Positions 32,644-42,172 of a DNA stretch of 64,000 nt are shown here, in pieces. The first letter of the stretch is position 1, and each line of letters starts with the position of its first letter. Made by a program: the position numbers and the translations under genes. The stretch comes from Pseudomonadota bacterium (GTDB lineage Bacteria; Pseudomonadota; Alphaproteobacteria; Rhodobacterales; Rhodobacteraceae): NCBI GenBank assembly GCA_020161615.1, contig JAIUPD010000012.1, forward strand, positions 1-64,000, written 5' to 3'. The notes under the pieces are model-generated. The model was not told the origin of the DNA and searched no databases. It saw nothing but the letters and a program-made list of their open reading frames with translations.

Positions 32644-35600
32644 ATGAAGATCGAGCGGAAATTCACCACCGACGGGCAGGACGCCTATGCGGCGCTTTCG
32701 TTCACCACCACGGTGTCCGAGATTCGCAATCCCGACGGCAAGATCGTCTTCCGCAACGATCAGGTGGAGGTCCCCGAGGGCTGGTCGCAGGTCGCCTCGG
32801 ACGTGATCGCCCAGAAGTATTTCCGCAAGGCCGGTGTCCCCGCCCGCCTGAAGAAAGTCGCCGAGAAGGGCATGCCGGAATTCCTGTGGCGCTCGGTTCC
32901 CGACGAAAAGGCGCTGGCCGATCTGCCGGAATCCGAGCGTTTCAGCGGCGAGACCTCGGCCAAGCAGGTCTTCGACCGTCTGGCCGGTGCCTGGGCCTAT
33001 TGGGGCTGGAAGGGCGGCTATTTCACCGACGCCACGGATGCCCGCGCCTATTACGACGAAATGCGCGTGATGCTGGCCCGCCAAATGGCCGCGCCCAACT
33101 CACCGCAATGGTTCAACACCGGCCTGCATTGGGCCTATGGCATCGACGGCCCGTCGCAGGGGCATTTCTACGTCGACCCCTTCACCCACAAGCTGGTGAA
33201 GTCGAAATCCTCCTACGAGCATCCGCAGCCCCACGCCTGCTTCATCCAGTCGGTCAGCGATGATCTGGTGAACGAGGGCGGGATCATGGACCTCTGGGTC
33301 CGCGAGGCGCGGCTCTTCAAATACGGCTCGGGCACCGGCACCAACTTCTCCAGCTTGCGCGCGGAAGGCGAGAAGCTCTCGGGCGGCGGCAAATCCTCGG
33401 GTCTGATGGGCTTCCTGAAGATCGGCGACCGCGCGGCCGGCGCGATCAAGTCGGGCGGCACCACGCGCCGCGCGGCGAAGATGGTGATCATCGACATGGA
33501 TCACCCCGATATCGAGGATTTCATCAACTGGAAGGTCATCGAGGAGCAGAAAGTCGCCTCGCTGGTCGCCGGCTCCAAGGCGCATGAAGCCCGCCTGAAC
33601 GAGATCTTCGACGCCATCCGCCAATGGGACGGCTCGTCGGAAGATGCGGTTGACCCGTCGAAGAACCCCGCGCTGAAGGCCGCGATCCGCTCGGCCAAGA
33701 AGGCGATGATCCCGGACACCTACACCAACCGCGTGCTGCAATACGCCAAGCAGGGCTATACCTCGATCGAATTCCCGACCTATGACACCGATTGGGATTC
33801 GGAAGCCTATGTCTCGGTCTCGGGCCAGAATTCGAACAACTCGGTCCGCGTAACCGACGCCTTCCTCAAGGCCGTCAAGGAAGACGCGCCGTGGGAGCTG
33901 GTGCGGCGCACCGATGGCAAGGTCGCCAAGACCGTTTCGGCCCGCGAGCTCTGGGATCAGGTCGGCCACGCCGCCTGGGCCTGCGCCGACCCGGGGATCC
34001 AGTTCCACGACACCGTCAACGCCTGGCACACCTGCCCGGCGGACGGCCCGATCCGTGGCTCGAACCCGTGCTCGGAATACATGTTCCTCGATGACACGGC
34101 CTGCAACCTGGCCTCGATGAACCTGCTGAAATTCTTCGAGAACGGCAAATTCGACGCCGAGGGCTATATCCACGCCACGCGGCTGTGGACCCTGACGCTG
34201 GAAATCAGCGTGATGATGGCGCAGTTCCCGTCCAAGGAAATCGCGCAGCGCAGCTACGATTACCGCACGCTGGGCCTCGGCTATGCCAACATCGGCGGCC
34301 TGCTGATGAACATGGGCCTGGGCTATGACAGCGACCAGGGCCGTGCCATGGCGGGCGCCCTGACCGCGCTGATGACCGGCATCTCCTATGCCACCTCGGC
34401 CGAGATGGCCGCCGAACTCGGCGCCTTCCCGGGCTATGCCCGCAACCGCGAGCACATGCTGCGCGTGATCCGCAACCACCGCCGCGCCGCGCAGGGCCTG
34501 ACCGATTTCGAGGGCGTGAACGTCAACCCGGTGCTGCTGGACGCCGCCAATTGCCCCGACGCGACGCTGGTCGCGCTGGCCCGCAACGCCTGGGACGAGG
34601 CGCTGGCGCTGGGCGAGGCGCATGGCTACCGCAACGCGCAGGCCACCGTCATCGCGCCGACCGGCACCATCGGTCTGGTCATGGATTGCGACACGACCGG
34701 CATCGAGCCCGATTTCGCGCTGGTGAAGTTCAAGAAACTGGCCGGTGGCGGCTATTTCAAGATCATCAACCAATCGGTCCCCGCCGCGCTGGCGAAACTG
34801 GGCTACAAGCCCAGCCAGATCGAGGAAATCGTGGCCTATGCCGTGGGCCATGGCACCATCGGCCAGGCGCCCGGCATCAACCACACCGCGCTGATCGGCC
34901 ACGGTTTCGGCCCGGCCGAGATCAAGAAGGTCGAGGCCGCGCTCGCCACCGCCTTCGACATCCGCTTCGTCTTCAACCAGTGGACGCTGGGCGAAGAATT
35001 CTGCCGCGAGACCCTGGGCATTCCCCAGGCCAAGCTCAATGATCCGTCCTTCGACCTGCTGAAGCACCTCGGCTTCACCAAGCAGCAGGTCGAGGCCGCC
35101 AACGATCACGTGCTGGGCACGATGACGCTGGAAGGCGCACCGCATCTGAAGCCCGAGCATTACGCGGTCTTCGACTGCGCCAATGCCTGCGGCAAGAAGG
35201 GCACGCGCTATCTGTCGGTCGACAGCCACATCCGCATGATGGCCGCCGCGCAGAGCTTCATCTCGGGCGCGATTTCCAAGACGATCAACATGCCGAACAC
35301 GGCGACGATCGAGGAAACGCTGGCGGCCTATGAACTCAGCTGGTCGCTGGGCATCAAGGCCAACGCGCTTTACCGCGACGGCTCGAAACTGTCGCAGCCG
35401 CTGGCCTCGGCGCTGATCGAGGACGACGAGGAGGCCGAGGAAATCCTCGCCACCGGCTCGAACCAAGAGAAAGCCGCGGTGATCGCCGAGAAGATCGTCG
35501 AGAAGATCATCGTCAAGGAAATCGCCCGCGGCCGCGAGAAGCTGCCCGAGCGTCGCAAGGGCTATACCCAGAAGGCGATCGTCGGTGGTCACAAGGTCTA

Positions 35601-36318
35601 TCTCAGGACCGGCGAATACGGCGACGGGCGCCTGGGCGAGATCTTCATCGACATGCACAAGGAAGGCGCGGGCTTCCGGGCGATGATGAACAATTTCGCC
35701 ATCGCCGTGTCCGTGGGCCTGCAATACGGCGTGCCGCTGGAGGAATTCGTCGACGCCTTCACCTTCACCCGGTTTGAGCCCGCGGGCATGGTGCAGGGCA
35801 ACGAGGCGATCAAGAACGCGACCTCGATCTTGGACTATATCTTCCGGGAACTGGCGATCTCGTATCTCGACCGCACCGATCTGGCGCATGTGAAGCCGAC
35901 CGGCGCCTCGTTCGACGATCTGGGCGGCGGCGAGCGCGAGGGGCAGAAGAACGTGAGCCCGGTGTCGGACGACGCCGCCTCGCGCGGGCTGGAAGTGCTG
36001 CGGCAGATCTCCTCGACCGGGTATCTGCGCAAGCGCCTGCCGCAGGAACTGGTGGTGCTGCAAGGCGGCTCGGCCCATGTGGCGCGGACGGCGGACGGCA
36101 CCGTGCCGATGGCGATCCCGCCGCTGGGCGGCGTCGCCGTGGCAGCGCGGGTCGAGACCTCGGTCGAGGCCGTGGCCTTGGGCATGGACGCCCGCACCAA
36201 GGCCAAGATGCAGGGCTACGAGGGCGATCCCTGCGGCGAATGCGGCAATTACACGCTGGTCCGCAACGGCACCTGCATGAAGTGCAACACCTGCGGATCG
36301 ACCAGCGGTTGTAGCTGA
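32644..36318 (+). CDS. nrdJ: Adenosylcobalamin-dependent (class II) ribonucleotide reductase
   Basis: 1224 residues, the usual length of alphaproteobacterial NrdJ. It reduces ribonucleotides to deoxyribonucleotides with a B12-generated radical, so it works with or without oxygen. The catalytic core has SGTGTNFSS-like [36 protein letters not shown] with the active-site cysteine (about 475) and [17 protein letters not shown] (about 670). The C-terminal zinc-ribbon tail carries [25 protein letters not shown] in order, with the redox cysteines. It is single, with a good terminator just after it. Confidence 0.97.
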   Translation: MKIERKFTTDGQDAYAALSFTTTVSEIRNPDGKIVFRNDQVEVPEGWSQVASDVIAQKYFRKAGVPARLKKVAEKGMPEFLWRSVPDEKALADLPESERFSGETSAKQVFDRLAGAWAYWGWKGGYFTDATDARAYYDEMRVMLARQMAAPNSPQWFNTGLHWAYGIDGPSQGHFYVDPFTHKLVKSKSSYEHPQPHACFIQSVSDDLVNEGGIMDLWVREARLFKYGSGTGTNFSSLRAEGEKLSGGGKSSGLMGFLKIGDRAAGAIKSGGTTRRAAKMVIIDMDHPDIEDFINWKVIEEQKVASLVAGSKAHEARLNEIFDAIRQWDGSSEDAVDPSKNPALKAAIRSAKKAMIPDTYTNRVLQYAKQGYTSIEFPTYDTDWDSEAYVSVSGQNSNNSVRVTDAFLKAVKEDAPWELVRRTDGKVAKTVSARELWDQVGHAAWACADPGIQFHDTVNAWHTCPADGPIRGSNPCSEYMFLDDTACNLASMNLLKFFENGKFDAEGYIHATRLWTLTLEISVMMAQFPSKEIAQRSYDYRTLGLGYANIGGLLMNMGLGYDSDQGRAMAGALTALMTGISYATSAEMAAELGAFPGYARNREHMLRVIRNHRRAAQGLTDFEGVNVNPVLLDAANCPDATLVALARNAWDEALALGEAHGYRNAQATVIAPTGTIGLVMDCDTTGIEPDFALVKFKKLAGGGYFKIINQSVPAALAKLGYKPSQIEEIVAYAVGHGTIGQAPGINHTALIGHGFGPAEIKKVEAALATAFDIRFVFNQWTLGEEFCRETLGIPQAKLNDPSFDLLKHLGFTKQQVEAANDHVLGTMTLEGAPHLKPEHYAVFDCANACGKKGTRYLSVDSHIRMMAAAQSFISGAISKTINMPNTATIEETLAAYELSWSLGIKANALYRDGSKLSQPLASALIEDDEEAEEILATGSNQEKAAVIAEKIVEKIIVKEIARGREKLPERRKGYTQKAIVGGHKVYLRTGEYGDGRLGEIFIDMHKEGAGFRAMMNNFAIAVSVGLQYGVPLEEFVDAFTFTRFEPAGMVQGNEAIKNATSILDYIFRELAISYLDRTDLAHVKPTGASFDDLGGGEREGQKNVSPVSDDAASRGLEVLRQISSTGYLRKRLPQELVVLQGGSAHVARTADGTVPMAIPPLGGVAVAARVETSVEAVALGMDARTKAKMQGYEGDPCGECGNYTLVRNGTCMKCNTCGSTSGCS

Positions 36319-36339
36319 GCCACGGGCACCAGGAATGCG

Positions 36340-36367
36340 AAAGGGCCGGGGGAAACCCCGGCCCTTT
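36340..36367 (+). terminator. Rho-independent terminator of nrdJ
   Basis: A perfect 12-bp stem, AAAGGGCCGGGG with CCCCGGCCCTTT, around the tetraloop GAAA, followed by GGTTTG. It begins 21 bases after the nrdJ stop. Confidence 0.85.
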
Positions 36368-36452
36368 GGTTTGGGCAAAGCGGCGGGAGGCGCGCTCCCG
36401 CCCGCCCACCCCGCGCGCCTCCCGCCGCGGAGAGGGCAGCGCTCGTGGTGAG

Positions 36453-36506
36453 CCCGGGGGTTTCACACCCCCGGACCCCCGTGGGATATTTGAGGCGCAA
36501 AGAAGG
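36453..36506. repeat. Family A intergenic repeat
   Basis: CCCGGGGGTTT-CAC-ACCCCCGG hairpin followed by CCCGTGGGATATTTGAGGCGC and AAAGAAG. Lies between nrdJ and the convergent GST gene; no start codon in the arm. Confidence 0.8.
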
Positions 36507-36516
36507 GCAGGGCGCC

Positions 36517-37356
36517 TCAGTCGAGGTCGGCGGCCGAATGGCGGTTCTTCACCGCGTCGGGCGCGTCGCCCGGCTTGTTGACGCGCTTGCCCCGGATCAC
36601 CGCCGGGCGCGCCGCGATTTCCTTGGCCCAGCGGATGACGTTTTCGTATTCGTGCACCGCCAGGAACTCGCCCGCGTTATAGGCCCCGCCTTCGACCAGG
36701 CGCCCGTACCAAGGGTAGATGGCGATATCGGCGATGGAATAGGCCTCGCCGGCGATGAAGGGCCGGGCGGCAAGCGCCTTGTCCAGCACGTCGAGCTGGC
36801 GCTTCACCTCCATGGCGAAGCGGTTGATCGGATATTCCCATTTCTCAGGCGCATAGGCGTAGAAATGGCCGAAACCGCCGCCCAGATAGGGCGCGGCCCC
36901 CATCTGCCAGAAGACCCAGTTCATCACCTCGGTCCGGGCGGGGCCCGAGGCGGGCAGGAACTCGCCGAATTTCTCGGCCAGATGGAAGAGGATCGAGGCG
37001 CTTTCGAAGACCCGCACGGGCTCAGCGCCCGAGCGGTCGACCATGGCCGGGATCTTGGAATTGGGGTTCACCGCGACGAAGCCCGAGCCGAACTGGTCGC
37101 CCTCGCCGATGTCGATCAGCCAGGCGTCGTATTCGGCGCCCCGGTGGCCCTTGGCCAGCAGTTCCTCCAGCATGATCGTCACCTTGACGCCATTGGGGGT
37201 GCCCAGGGAATAGAGCTGGAAGGGATGCGCGCCGACCGGCAGGTCCTTGTCATGGGTGGCGCCAGACACGGGACGGTTGATCGAGGCGAAACGCCCGCCG
37301 CTCTCCTTGTCCCAGGTCCAGACTTTCGGGGGAATATAGGGCGCACTGGTCATCAT
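36517..37356 (-). CDS. yghU: Glutathione-dependent disulfide-bond oxidoreductase (YghU-like GST)
   Basis: 279-residue glutathione S-transferase of the nu class. The extended N-terminus (YIPPKVWTWDKESGGRFASINRP in order) and the thioredoxin-fold domain with LYSLGTPNGVKVTIMLEELL (TPNG replaces the usual catalytic residue motif) are diagnostic of YghU/YfcG. The helical C-terminal domain holds FIAGEAYSIADIAIYPW. These enzymes have high disulfide reductase activity with glutathione. It stands alone, flanked by family A repeats on both sides. Confidence 0.9.
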   Translation of the reverse strand: MMTSAPYIPPKVWTWDKESGGRFASINRPVSGATHDKDLPVGAHPFQLYSLGTPNGVKVTIMLEELLAKGHRGAEYDAWLIDIGEGDQFGSGFVAVNPNSKIPAMVDRSGAEPVRVFESASILFHLAEKFGEFLPASGPARTEVMNWVFWQMGAAPYLGGGFGHFYAYAPEKWEYPINRFAMEVKRQLDVLDKALAARPFIAGEAYSIADIAIYPWYGRLVEGGAYNAGEFLAVHEYENVIRWAKEIAARPAVIRGKRVNKPGDAPDAVKNRHSAADLD

Positions 37357-37420
37357 GGATCCTCTTGCTGTCGGTCAGTCGAACCTGAACCCATGAAGCA
37401 AAAGGTCAACCCCGGGGCGG

Positions 37421-37516
37421 GCATCTTTGCGCCGGAAATATCCTCGGGGGTTTCCAAAGGGGGCCCGAGGGTCCCCTTTGGCGAGGGGGCGCGGGGGGCG
37501 AGCAGCCCCCCGCTTC
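37421..37516. repeat. Family A intergenic repeat
   Basis: CATCTTTGCGCCGGAAATATCC and TCGGGGG, then the hairpin CCAAAGGGGG...CCCCTTTGG, then GGGGGGCG-AGCA-GCCCCCC. On the minus strand its ATG leads only to a 14-codon frame, so no gene uses it. Confidence 0.82.
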
Positions 37517-37549
37517 CGGTCGCCCGCAGGCGACAGCCGAGGGCGAAAC

Positions 37550-38572
37550 TTACGGGAAGCCCACGCGGTCGAAGATGTCCGTGGCCTCGGCAGCGTTGAG
37601 GCCATAGACCGAGACGTTCACGCCCGAGTTGCGGAACTCGGTGAAGGGCGCGACGGGGCCGTGGATCTCGACACCCGGGACGATCGGGAATTCATTGTTC
37701 GAATCGGCGAAGATGGCCTGCGCCTCGTCCGACACCAGGTATTCCAGGAAGCGGATCGCATTCTCGCGGTTGGGCGCACCGGCGACGACACCGGCGCCCG
37801 AAATGTTGACATGCGCGCCACGGCCCGGCTCGGCCTCGGTGCCCTGGTTGGGATAGAAGAATTCCACCGCTTCGGCCACCGCGCGGTCGTCGGGATTGTC
37901 GGAGGCGGCCAGCGCCCCCCAGTAATAGGTGTTCGACACCGCCACCGAGCATTCGCCCGCCGCCAGGGCGCGCAGCTGGTCGCGGTCGCCGCCCTGCGGG
38001 GCGCGGGCGAGGTTGGCGTTGACGCCGGCCGCCCATTCCTCGGCCGCCTCGGCGCCCAGAACCTCGATCAGCTCGGCCATGAGCGACACGTTGTAGACAT
38101 TGCTGGAGGAGCGGATGCAGATCTCGCCCGCCAGGCGCGGATCGGCCAGATCCTCGTAATCGTCCAGCCAGTCGGGGCGCTCACCCGTGCGGGTAAAGAT
38201 CACCCGGGCGCGGGAGGACAGGCCGAACCAGAGGTTGTCGGGGTGCTGGAAATTGGCCGGCACGCGCTCTTCCAGCACGGCGCTCTCGATCGGCTGGAAG
38301 ATCCCGGCCTCGACCGCGCGGTGCAGGCGCCCGCCGTCGACGGTGACGAAGATATCGGCCGGGGAGTTCTCGCCCTCGGTGCGGATGCGCTCCATCAGCT
38401 GCTCGCCCTCACCCTCGATGAGGTTGATGCGGATCCCCGTCGCGGCGGTGAAATTCTCATAGAGCCTGAGGTCGGTGTCATAGTGACGGGACGAATACAG
38501 GTTGATTTCCTGGGCCAGCGCCGGGCTGGCGAGCACGGCGATCAGGCCGAGCGCGGTGAAGGATCGGAACAT
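37550..38572 (-). CDS. Iron(III) ABC transporter substrate-binding protein (FbpA/FutA type)
   Basis: 340-residue periplasmic binding protein with a signal peptide (LGLIAVLASPALAQ). The transferrin-like class of bacterial Fe3+ binders is marked by INLYSSRHYDTDLRLYENFTAATGI (in order), an early tyrosine ligand region, and the paired tyrosines in VAVSNTYYWGAL (about 205) that bind ferric iron. GGAGG lies 6 bases before the ATG at 38572. It is divergent from the permease gene. No ATPase gene is adjacent. Confidence 0.92.
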   Translation of the reverse strand: MFRSFTALGLIAVLASPALAQEINLYSSRHYDTDLRLYENFTAATGIRINLIEGEGEQLMERIRTEGENSPADIFVTVDGGRLHRAVEAGIFQPIESAVLEERVPANFQHPDNLWFGLSSRARVIFTRTGERPDWLDDYEDLADPRLAGEICIRSSSNVYNVSLMAELIEVLGAEAAEEWAAGVNANLARAPQGGDRDQLRALAAGECSVAVSNTYYWGALAASDNPDDRAVAEAVEFFYPNQGTEAEPGRGAHVNISGAGVVAGAPNRENAIRFLEYLVSDEAQAIFADSNNEFPIVPGVEIHGPVAPFTEFRNSGVNVSVYGLNAAEATDIFDRVGFP

Positions 38573-38738
38573 GGTAACCTCCGTTGGATAGTGGCCTGCC
38601 TGGGCCACGCAAGCGCGGCGGGGGTTGGCATTGACGGCGCATCTCTACCGGAACGGGGCTTTTCTGACAATAAGAATCGGGAAACTGGACAGCCTGCCCG
38701 GGATGGGCTAGGGCAGGGCAAGACTTCAAGGAACGCCG
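38573..38738. promoter_or_regulatory. Divergent promoter region of the iron transporter genes
   Basis: 166 bases between the binding protein and permease starts. An A+T-rich stretch holds the 15-base inverted repeat TTCT-GACAATA-AGAA (38662-38676), a possible site for an iron-responsive regulator. It does not clearly match the Irr, RirA or Fur consensus, so the assignment is open. Confidence 0.35.
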
Positions 38739-40412
38739 ATGGCCAGCATCGCCTCCAGCCCCGACCTGCGCCGCCGTCGCCGCCGGATCAGCGCCTGGAG
38801 TCTGGGCGCGCTGGCCGTCGCGGCGCTGATCGCCCTGCCCATCGTGGCCGTGGTCGCGCAGGTCCTCCGCCCGACCGAGGGTGCCTGGGCGCATCTGGCC
38901 GCGACCGTGCTTCCCCTCTATCTGGGCAATTCGCTGATGCTGGTCTTGCTGAGCGTCACCATGGCCTCGCTGGTGGGGGTGGGCGCGGGCTGGCTGATCG
39001 CGGGGTTCGAGTTCCGGGGCCGGGGCGTGCTGCAATGGGCGCTGATGCTGCCGATGACCATGCCGGGCTATGTCATCGCCTATGTCTATTACGAACAGCT
39101 CGCCTATGCCGGGCCGGTGCAAAGCACGCTGCGCGCCGTCTTCGGCTGGGGACGGCACGATTACTGGTTCCCGCAGATCGCCTCGCTGCCCGGCGCGGCG
39201 CTGATGCTGTCGGCAGTCCTCTATCCCTACATCTATCTGCTGGCGCGCGCCGCCTTCGCCACCCAATCCCTGCATCTGATGGAGGCCGCGCGGGCGCTGG
39301 GCCAATCGCCGCGCGGCGCCTTCTTCCGCGTGGCGCTGCCGATGGCGCGGCCCGCCATCGTCGCGGGCGCGGCCTTCGTCGCGATGGAGACGCTGGCCGA
39401 TTTCGGCACCGTTTCGCATCTGGGCGTGCAGACCCTGACCACCGGGATTTTCCGCACCTGGTTCGGGCGGGGACAGCCGGTGGCGGCGGCGCAGCTGGCA
39501 GCCTTGCTCATCGGCTTCGTGGCGCTGGCGCTGGTGCTGGAGCGGATCCTGCGCGGCACCCGGCGCTATGTCGGCGACCCGGGCGGGCGCGGCGCCAGCG
39601 CCGCGGCGCGGCACCGGCTGGGCGGCTGGCGGCAGGCCGTCGTGATGGCGCTCTGCGCGATCCCGATCCTGGTGGGGTTCGTGATCCCGGTGGCCGATCT
39701 TGTCCGCCGGGCGATTCTGGTGGGCGACCCGATGTGGGGCGCGCGGTTCTATGCCTTTGCCGGCAATTCGCTGATGCTGGCGGGGCTGGCCGCGCTGGTG
39801 CTGCTGAGCCTGGGCCTGTTCCTGGGCTACGCCAGGCGGATGGACGGCGGCCCGCTGGTCAAGGCGGCGCTGGGCGTCGCCGGGATCGGCTATGCCATGC
39901 CGGGCGCGGTCATCGCCGTGGGGGTGCTTCTGCCGCTCAGCTGGGCCGACCAGACGCTCGACGCCTGGATGCGGGCCAGTTTCGGCATCTCGACCGGGCT
40001 TCTGCTGACCGGCAGCTACATCGGCCTCATCTTCGCCTATGCCGTGCGTTTTCTGTCGATCAGCCTCAACACCATCGAGGCCTCGCTCCAGCGTATCCCG
40101 CCGTCGCTGGACGATGCGGCGCGGGGGCTGGGATCGGGCCCGGCGCGGACGCTGCTCAGCGTGCATTTCCCGCTGCTCCGCGGCGGGCTGCTGAGCGCGG
40201 CGATCTTCATCTTCGCCGATGTCATGAAGGAACTGCCCGCCACGTTGATCGTACGGCCCTTCAACCTGGATACGCTGGCGATTCGCACCTATCGGCTGGC
40301 GTCGGACGGGCGGCTGGACGAGGCGTCGACCTCTGCGCTGGTCATCGTGGCGCTGGGAATCATCCCGGTCATCCTGCTCAGCCGCGCCATGGACCGCCCC
40401 TCGGCGCATTGA
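38739..40412 (+). CDS. Iron(III) ABC transporter permease (FbpB type)
   Basis: 557 residues with two fused permease halves of about six helices each. Each half has an EAA-like loop: ARALGQSPRGAFFRVALPMARP (in order, about 185) and ARGLGSGPARTLLSVHFPLLRG (in order, about 465). This duplicated layout is typical of FbpB/SfuB/AfuB iron permeases. The partner binding protein is divergent, 166 bases away. The ATPase usually following the permease is missing here: an L,D-transpeptidase gene comes next. Confidence 0.92.
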   Translation: MASIASSPDLRRRRRRISAWSLGALAVAALIALPIVAVVAQVLRPTEGAWAHLAATVLPLYLGNSLMLVLLSVTMASLVGVGAGWLIAGFEFRGRGVLQWALMLPMTMPGYVIAYVYYEQLAYAGPVQSTLRAVFGWGRHDYWFPQIASLPGAALMLSAVLYPYIYLLARAAFATQSLHLMEAARALGQSPRGAFFRVALPMARPAIVAGAAFVAMETLADFGTVSHLGVQTLTTGIFRTWFGRGQPVAAAQLAALLIGFVALALVLERILRGTRRYVGDPGGRGASAAARHRLGGWRQAVVMALCAIPILVGFVIPVADLVRRAILVGDPMWGARFYAFAGNSLMLAGLAALVLLSLGLFLGYARRMDGGPLVKAALGVAGIGYAMPGAVIAVGVLLPLSWADQTLDAWMRASFGISTGLLLTGSYIGLIFAYAVRFLSISLNTIEASLQRIPPSLDDAARGLGSGPARTLLSVHFPLLRGGLLSAAIFIFADVMKELPATLIVRPFNLDTLAIRTYRLASDGRLDEASTSALVIVALGIIPVILLSRAMDRPSAH

Positions 40413-40560
40413 CGGCGGCGGGGAAGGGGGTAGCGACCGTGCCAGGCGGGGCGTTTGACGCTGACGTGAGCGCGATTCTGCAATCGCGGCGTTGCCGCAG
40501 TTGCCGCAGGGCCCATAATCACAGTATGTGAACGCCGCCGTAGCCGAAGGAATCCGACTC

Positions 40561-41223
40561 GTGACCTCTAGACGCCACTTCCTCGCCACCAGCGCCGCTG
40601 CCATCGCCGCGCTGTCCGCGCCGTCCATCCTGCCCCGTCGCGCCCAGGCGCAGATGGAGAACTGGGAGGCCTGGGACCGGCAGGTTACGCCGGTGCCCTA
40701 TATTCCCGAAACCTCGAACCCGTGGAACCTGCATCCGCGCTTCCTGCCGCATCGCGTGCAGGCGAACCCCGATCTGCGCCCGGGCGACATCCATGTCGAT
40801 GCCGTGGCCCGCTACCTCTATCACATCGAGGAAGGCGGCACGGCGATGCGCTACGGCGTCGCCATCGGCCGCGACGACCTTTACCAGCCCGGCGTGTTCA
40901 CCGTGGGCCGCAAGGCACAATGGCCGCAATGGACCCCCACCGCCTCGATGATCGAGCGCGACCCTCACTACGCCGAATGGGCGGGCGGCATGCCGGGCGG
41001 ACCCGAGAATCCGCTGGGCGCGCGCGCGCTCTACCTCTACGCCGGAAACCGCGACACCTATCTGCGCATCCACGGCACCCCGCAGCCCTGGTCGGTGGGC
41101 TATCGCGCGTCGTCGGGCTGTGTGCGGATGGTGATGCGGCACATCATGGACCTTTACGAGAATGTGCAGGTCGGCGCGACCGTGCATCTCTATCCGGCCG
41201 AACAGCGGCAATACACCGGCTGA
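40561..41223 (+). CDS. Tat-exported L,D-transpeptidase (YkuD domain)
   Basis: 220 residues from the GTG at 40561, which has GAAGGAA 8 bases before it. A Tat signal is clear (TSRRHFLATSAAAIAAL). The YkuD catalytic block lies near the C-terminus: IHGTPQPWSVGYRASSGCVRM in order, with the catalytic histidine and cysteine. It forms 3-3 cross-links in peptidoglycan or links proteins to it. GTG at 40528 would add 11 residues but lacks a ribosome site. Export by Tat rather than Sec is common for this family in Rhodobacteraceae. Confidence 0.9.
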   Translation: MTSRRHFLATSAAAIAALSAPSILPRRAQAQMENWEAWDRQVTPVPYIPETSNPWNLHPRFLPHRVQANPDLRPGDIHVDAVARYLYHIEEGGTAMRYGVAIGRDDLYQPGVFTVGRKAQWPQWTPTASMIERDPHYAEWAGGMPGGPENPLGARALYLYAGNRDTYLRIHGTPQPWSVGYRASSGCVRMVMRHIMDLYENVQVGATVHLYPAEQRQYTG

Positions 41224-41263
41224 GGGCCGCCGGCGGCCCGGTGCGTGGATCCGGCAGACAAAC

Positions 41264-41295
41264 GGGGCGCCCAAGGGGCGCCCCATCTCGTTTTC
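41264..41295 (+). terminator. Hairpin terminator after the L,D-transpeptidase gene
   Basis: GGGGCGCC (41264-41271) pairs exactly with GGCGCCCC (41277-41284) around a five-base loop, followed by ATCTCGTTTT. Confidence 0.65.
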
Positions 41296-41320
41296 GGGAT
41301 CTCGTTTTCGCGCGTCGGAC

Positions 41321-41587
41321 TCAGCCGCGCGGCTGCGAACAGATCGGCCGCCCGTCCCGGGTCAGGAGCGGCAGATAAGTCTGCTCGACGGCGTTTTCAT
41401 GTTGATACCAATAGCAATTATCCTCGGGCAGGATCAGCACCTCGCTGAGGTTCTGGCTGGGATCGGCGGCCTCGGCCAGGCCTTCGGGCAATTCCTCGAG
41501 GAAGGGTGAGGCATTCTCGGGCGGGGTGTTGGACACACAGGCCGAGAGCAGGAGCGCGGCGCCAAAAGCGAGGCTGCGGTGGAACAT
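41321..41587 (-). CDS. Small lipoprotein of unknown function
   Basis: 88 residues with a lipoprotein signal (SLAFGAALLLSAC, lipobox LSAC at about 14-17). The mature part is acidic (SPFLEELPEGLAEAADPSQNL in order), then ILPEDNCYWYQHENAVEQTYLPLL (in order) and a final cysteine (RPICSQP), so one disulfide is possible. No family recognised. It converges on the L,D-transpeptidase gene. Confidence 0.7.
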   Translation of the reverse strand: MFHRSLAFGAALLLSACVSNTPPENASPFLEELPEGLAEAADPSQNLSEVLILPEDNCYWYQHENAVEQTYLPLLTRDGRPICSQPRG

Positions 41588-41985
41588 GGGCTTGGGCCTT
41601 CCGGATAAGCGTTTGCGCTAGACCAAAACGCGCCCGGGCCCCCGGCGTCAAGGCCCTGCGACCGCTTGCGCCCAACCGAGGGGGCGAGTGTGGCTTGCGG
41701 GAGATGACACCGCCGGGAGTGTCCCCGCGCTCCGGGCTGGCCCTTGTGGCGGTCGATTCCGGGCAATTGCAGGCTCTGCCCGCGTGCGAGCTTGGGCAAG
41801 CATCCGACTGACGCCCCGCAGTCCGCGCCGGCGCCAAAGCGCGGCCCCGTCAGGGCGGCCCCTGCTGGTCACCACGGCGCGAAGGACCGCGTGTCGATGT
41901 CAGGGGCTGTGATCGGAAGGGAATGCAGGCGCGATGATCGGAGGGCGTGCTGTGCCCTCAGAAAATCAAGTGCTTGCGGAGGAAG
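41588..41985. other. Intergenic stretch between small lipoprotein gene and tRNA-Glu
   Basis: 398 bases. Several short frames exist on both strands but none shows a domain, signal peptide or ribosome site. A small hairpin GAGGGC/GCCCTC lies at about 41941-41959, just beyond the tRNA 3' end on the minus strand; it lacks a U-tract. I see nothing else. Confidence 0.5.
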
Positions 41986-42060
41986 TGGCAGCCCGTAGGG
42001 GAGTCGAACCCCTCTTTTCAGGTTGAAAACCTGACGTCCTAACCGATAGACGAACGGGCC
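41986..42060 (-). tRNA. tRNA-Glu (anticodon TTC)
   Basis: Read on the minus strand it folds as a 75-base cloverleaf. The acceptor is GGCCCGT/ACGGGCT with a G-U first pair, the anticodon stem CAGGT/ACCTG-type encloses TTTTCAA (anticodon TTC), and the T arm is GGGGTTCGACTCCCC. The CCA end is encoded. It decodes both glutamate codons. Confidence 0.95.
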
Positions 42061-42101
42061 ACTTTCAGCGTGCGGGGCGTTTCCCCGTCGGCGTGAGGCG
42101 G

Positions 42102-42130
42102 TGTTTAGGCCAGCGCCGCGGCGGGTGCAA
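42102..42130 (-). promoter_or_regulatory. Sigma-70-type promoter of tRNA-Glu
   Basis: On the minus strand, TTGCAC, a 17-base spacer and TAAACA lie about 41 bases upstream of the mature tRNA 5' end. Both boxes are close to consensus. Confidence 0.6.
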
Positions 42131-42172
42131 GGGGGATTTTTCGGCTTCGTGACAACTTTTTGCGGCGGGGTT

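Noticed and set aside
32644-36318. Very long minus-strand open frame opposite nrdJ (1092 codons)
   Set aside because: A mirror of the strongly biased nrdJ codon usage; histidine-, glycine- and arginine-rich with no domain.
41941-41959. Terminator of tRNA-Glu
   Set aside because: A six-pair hairpin exists but no U-tract follows on the minus strand.
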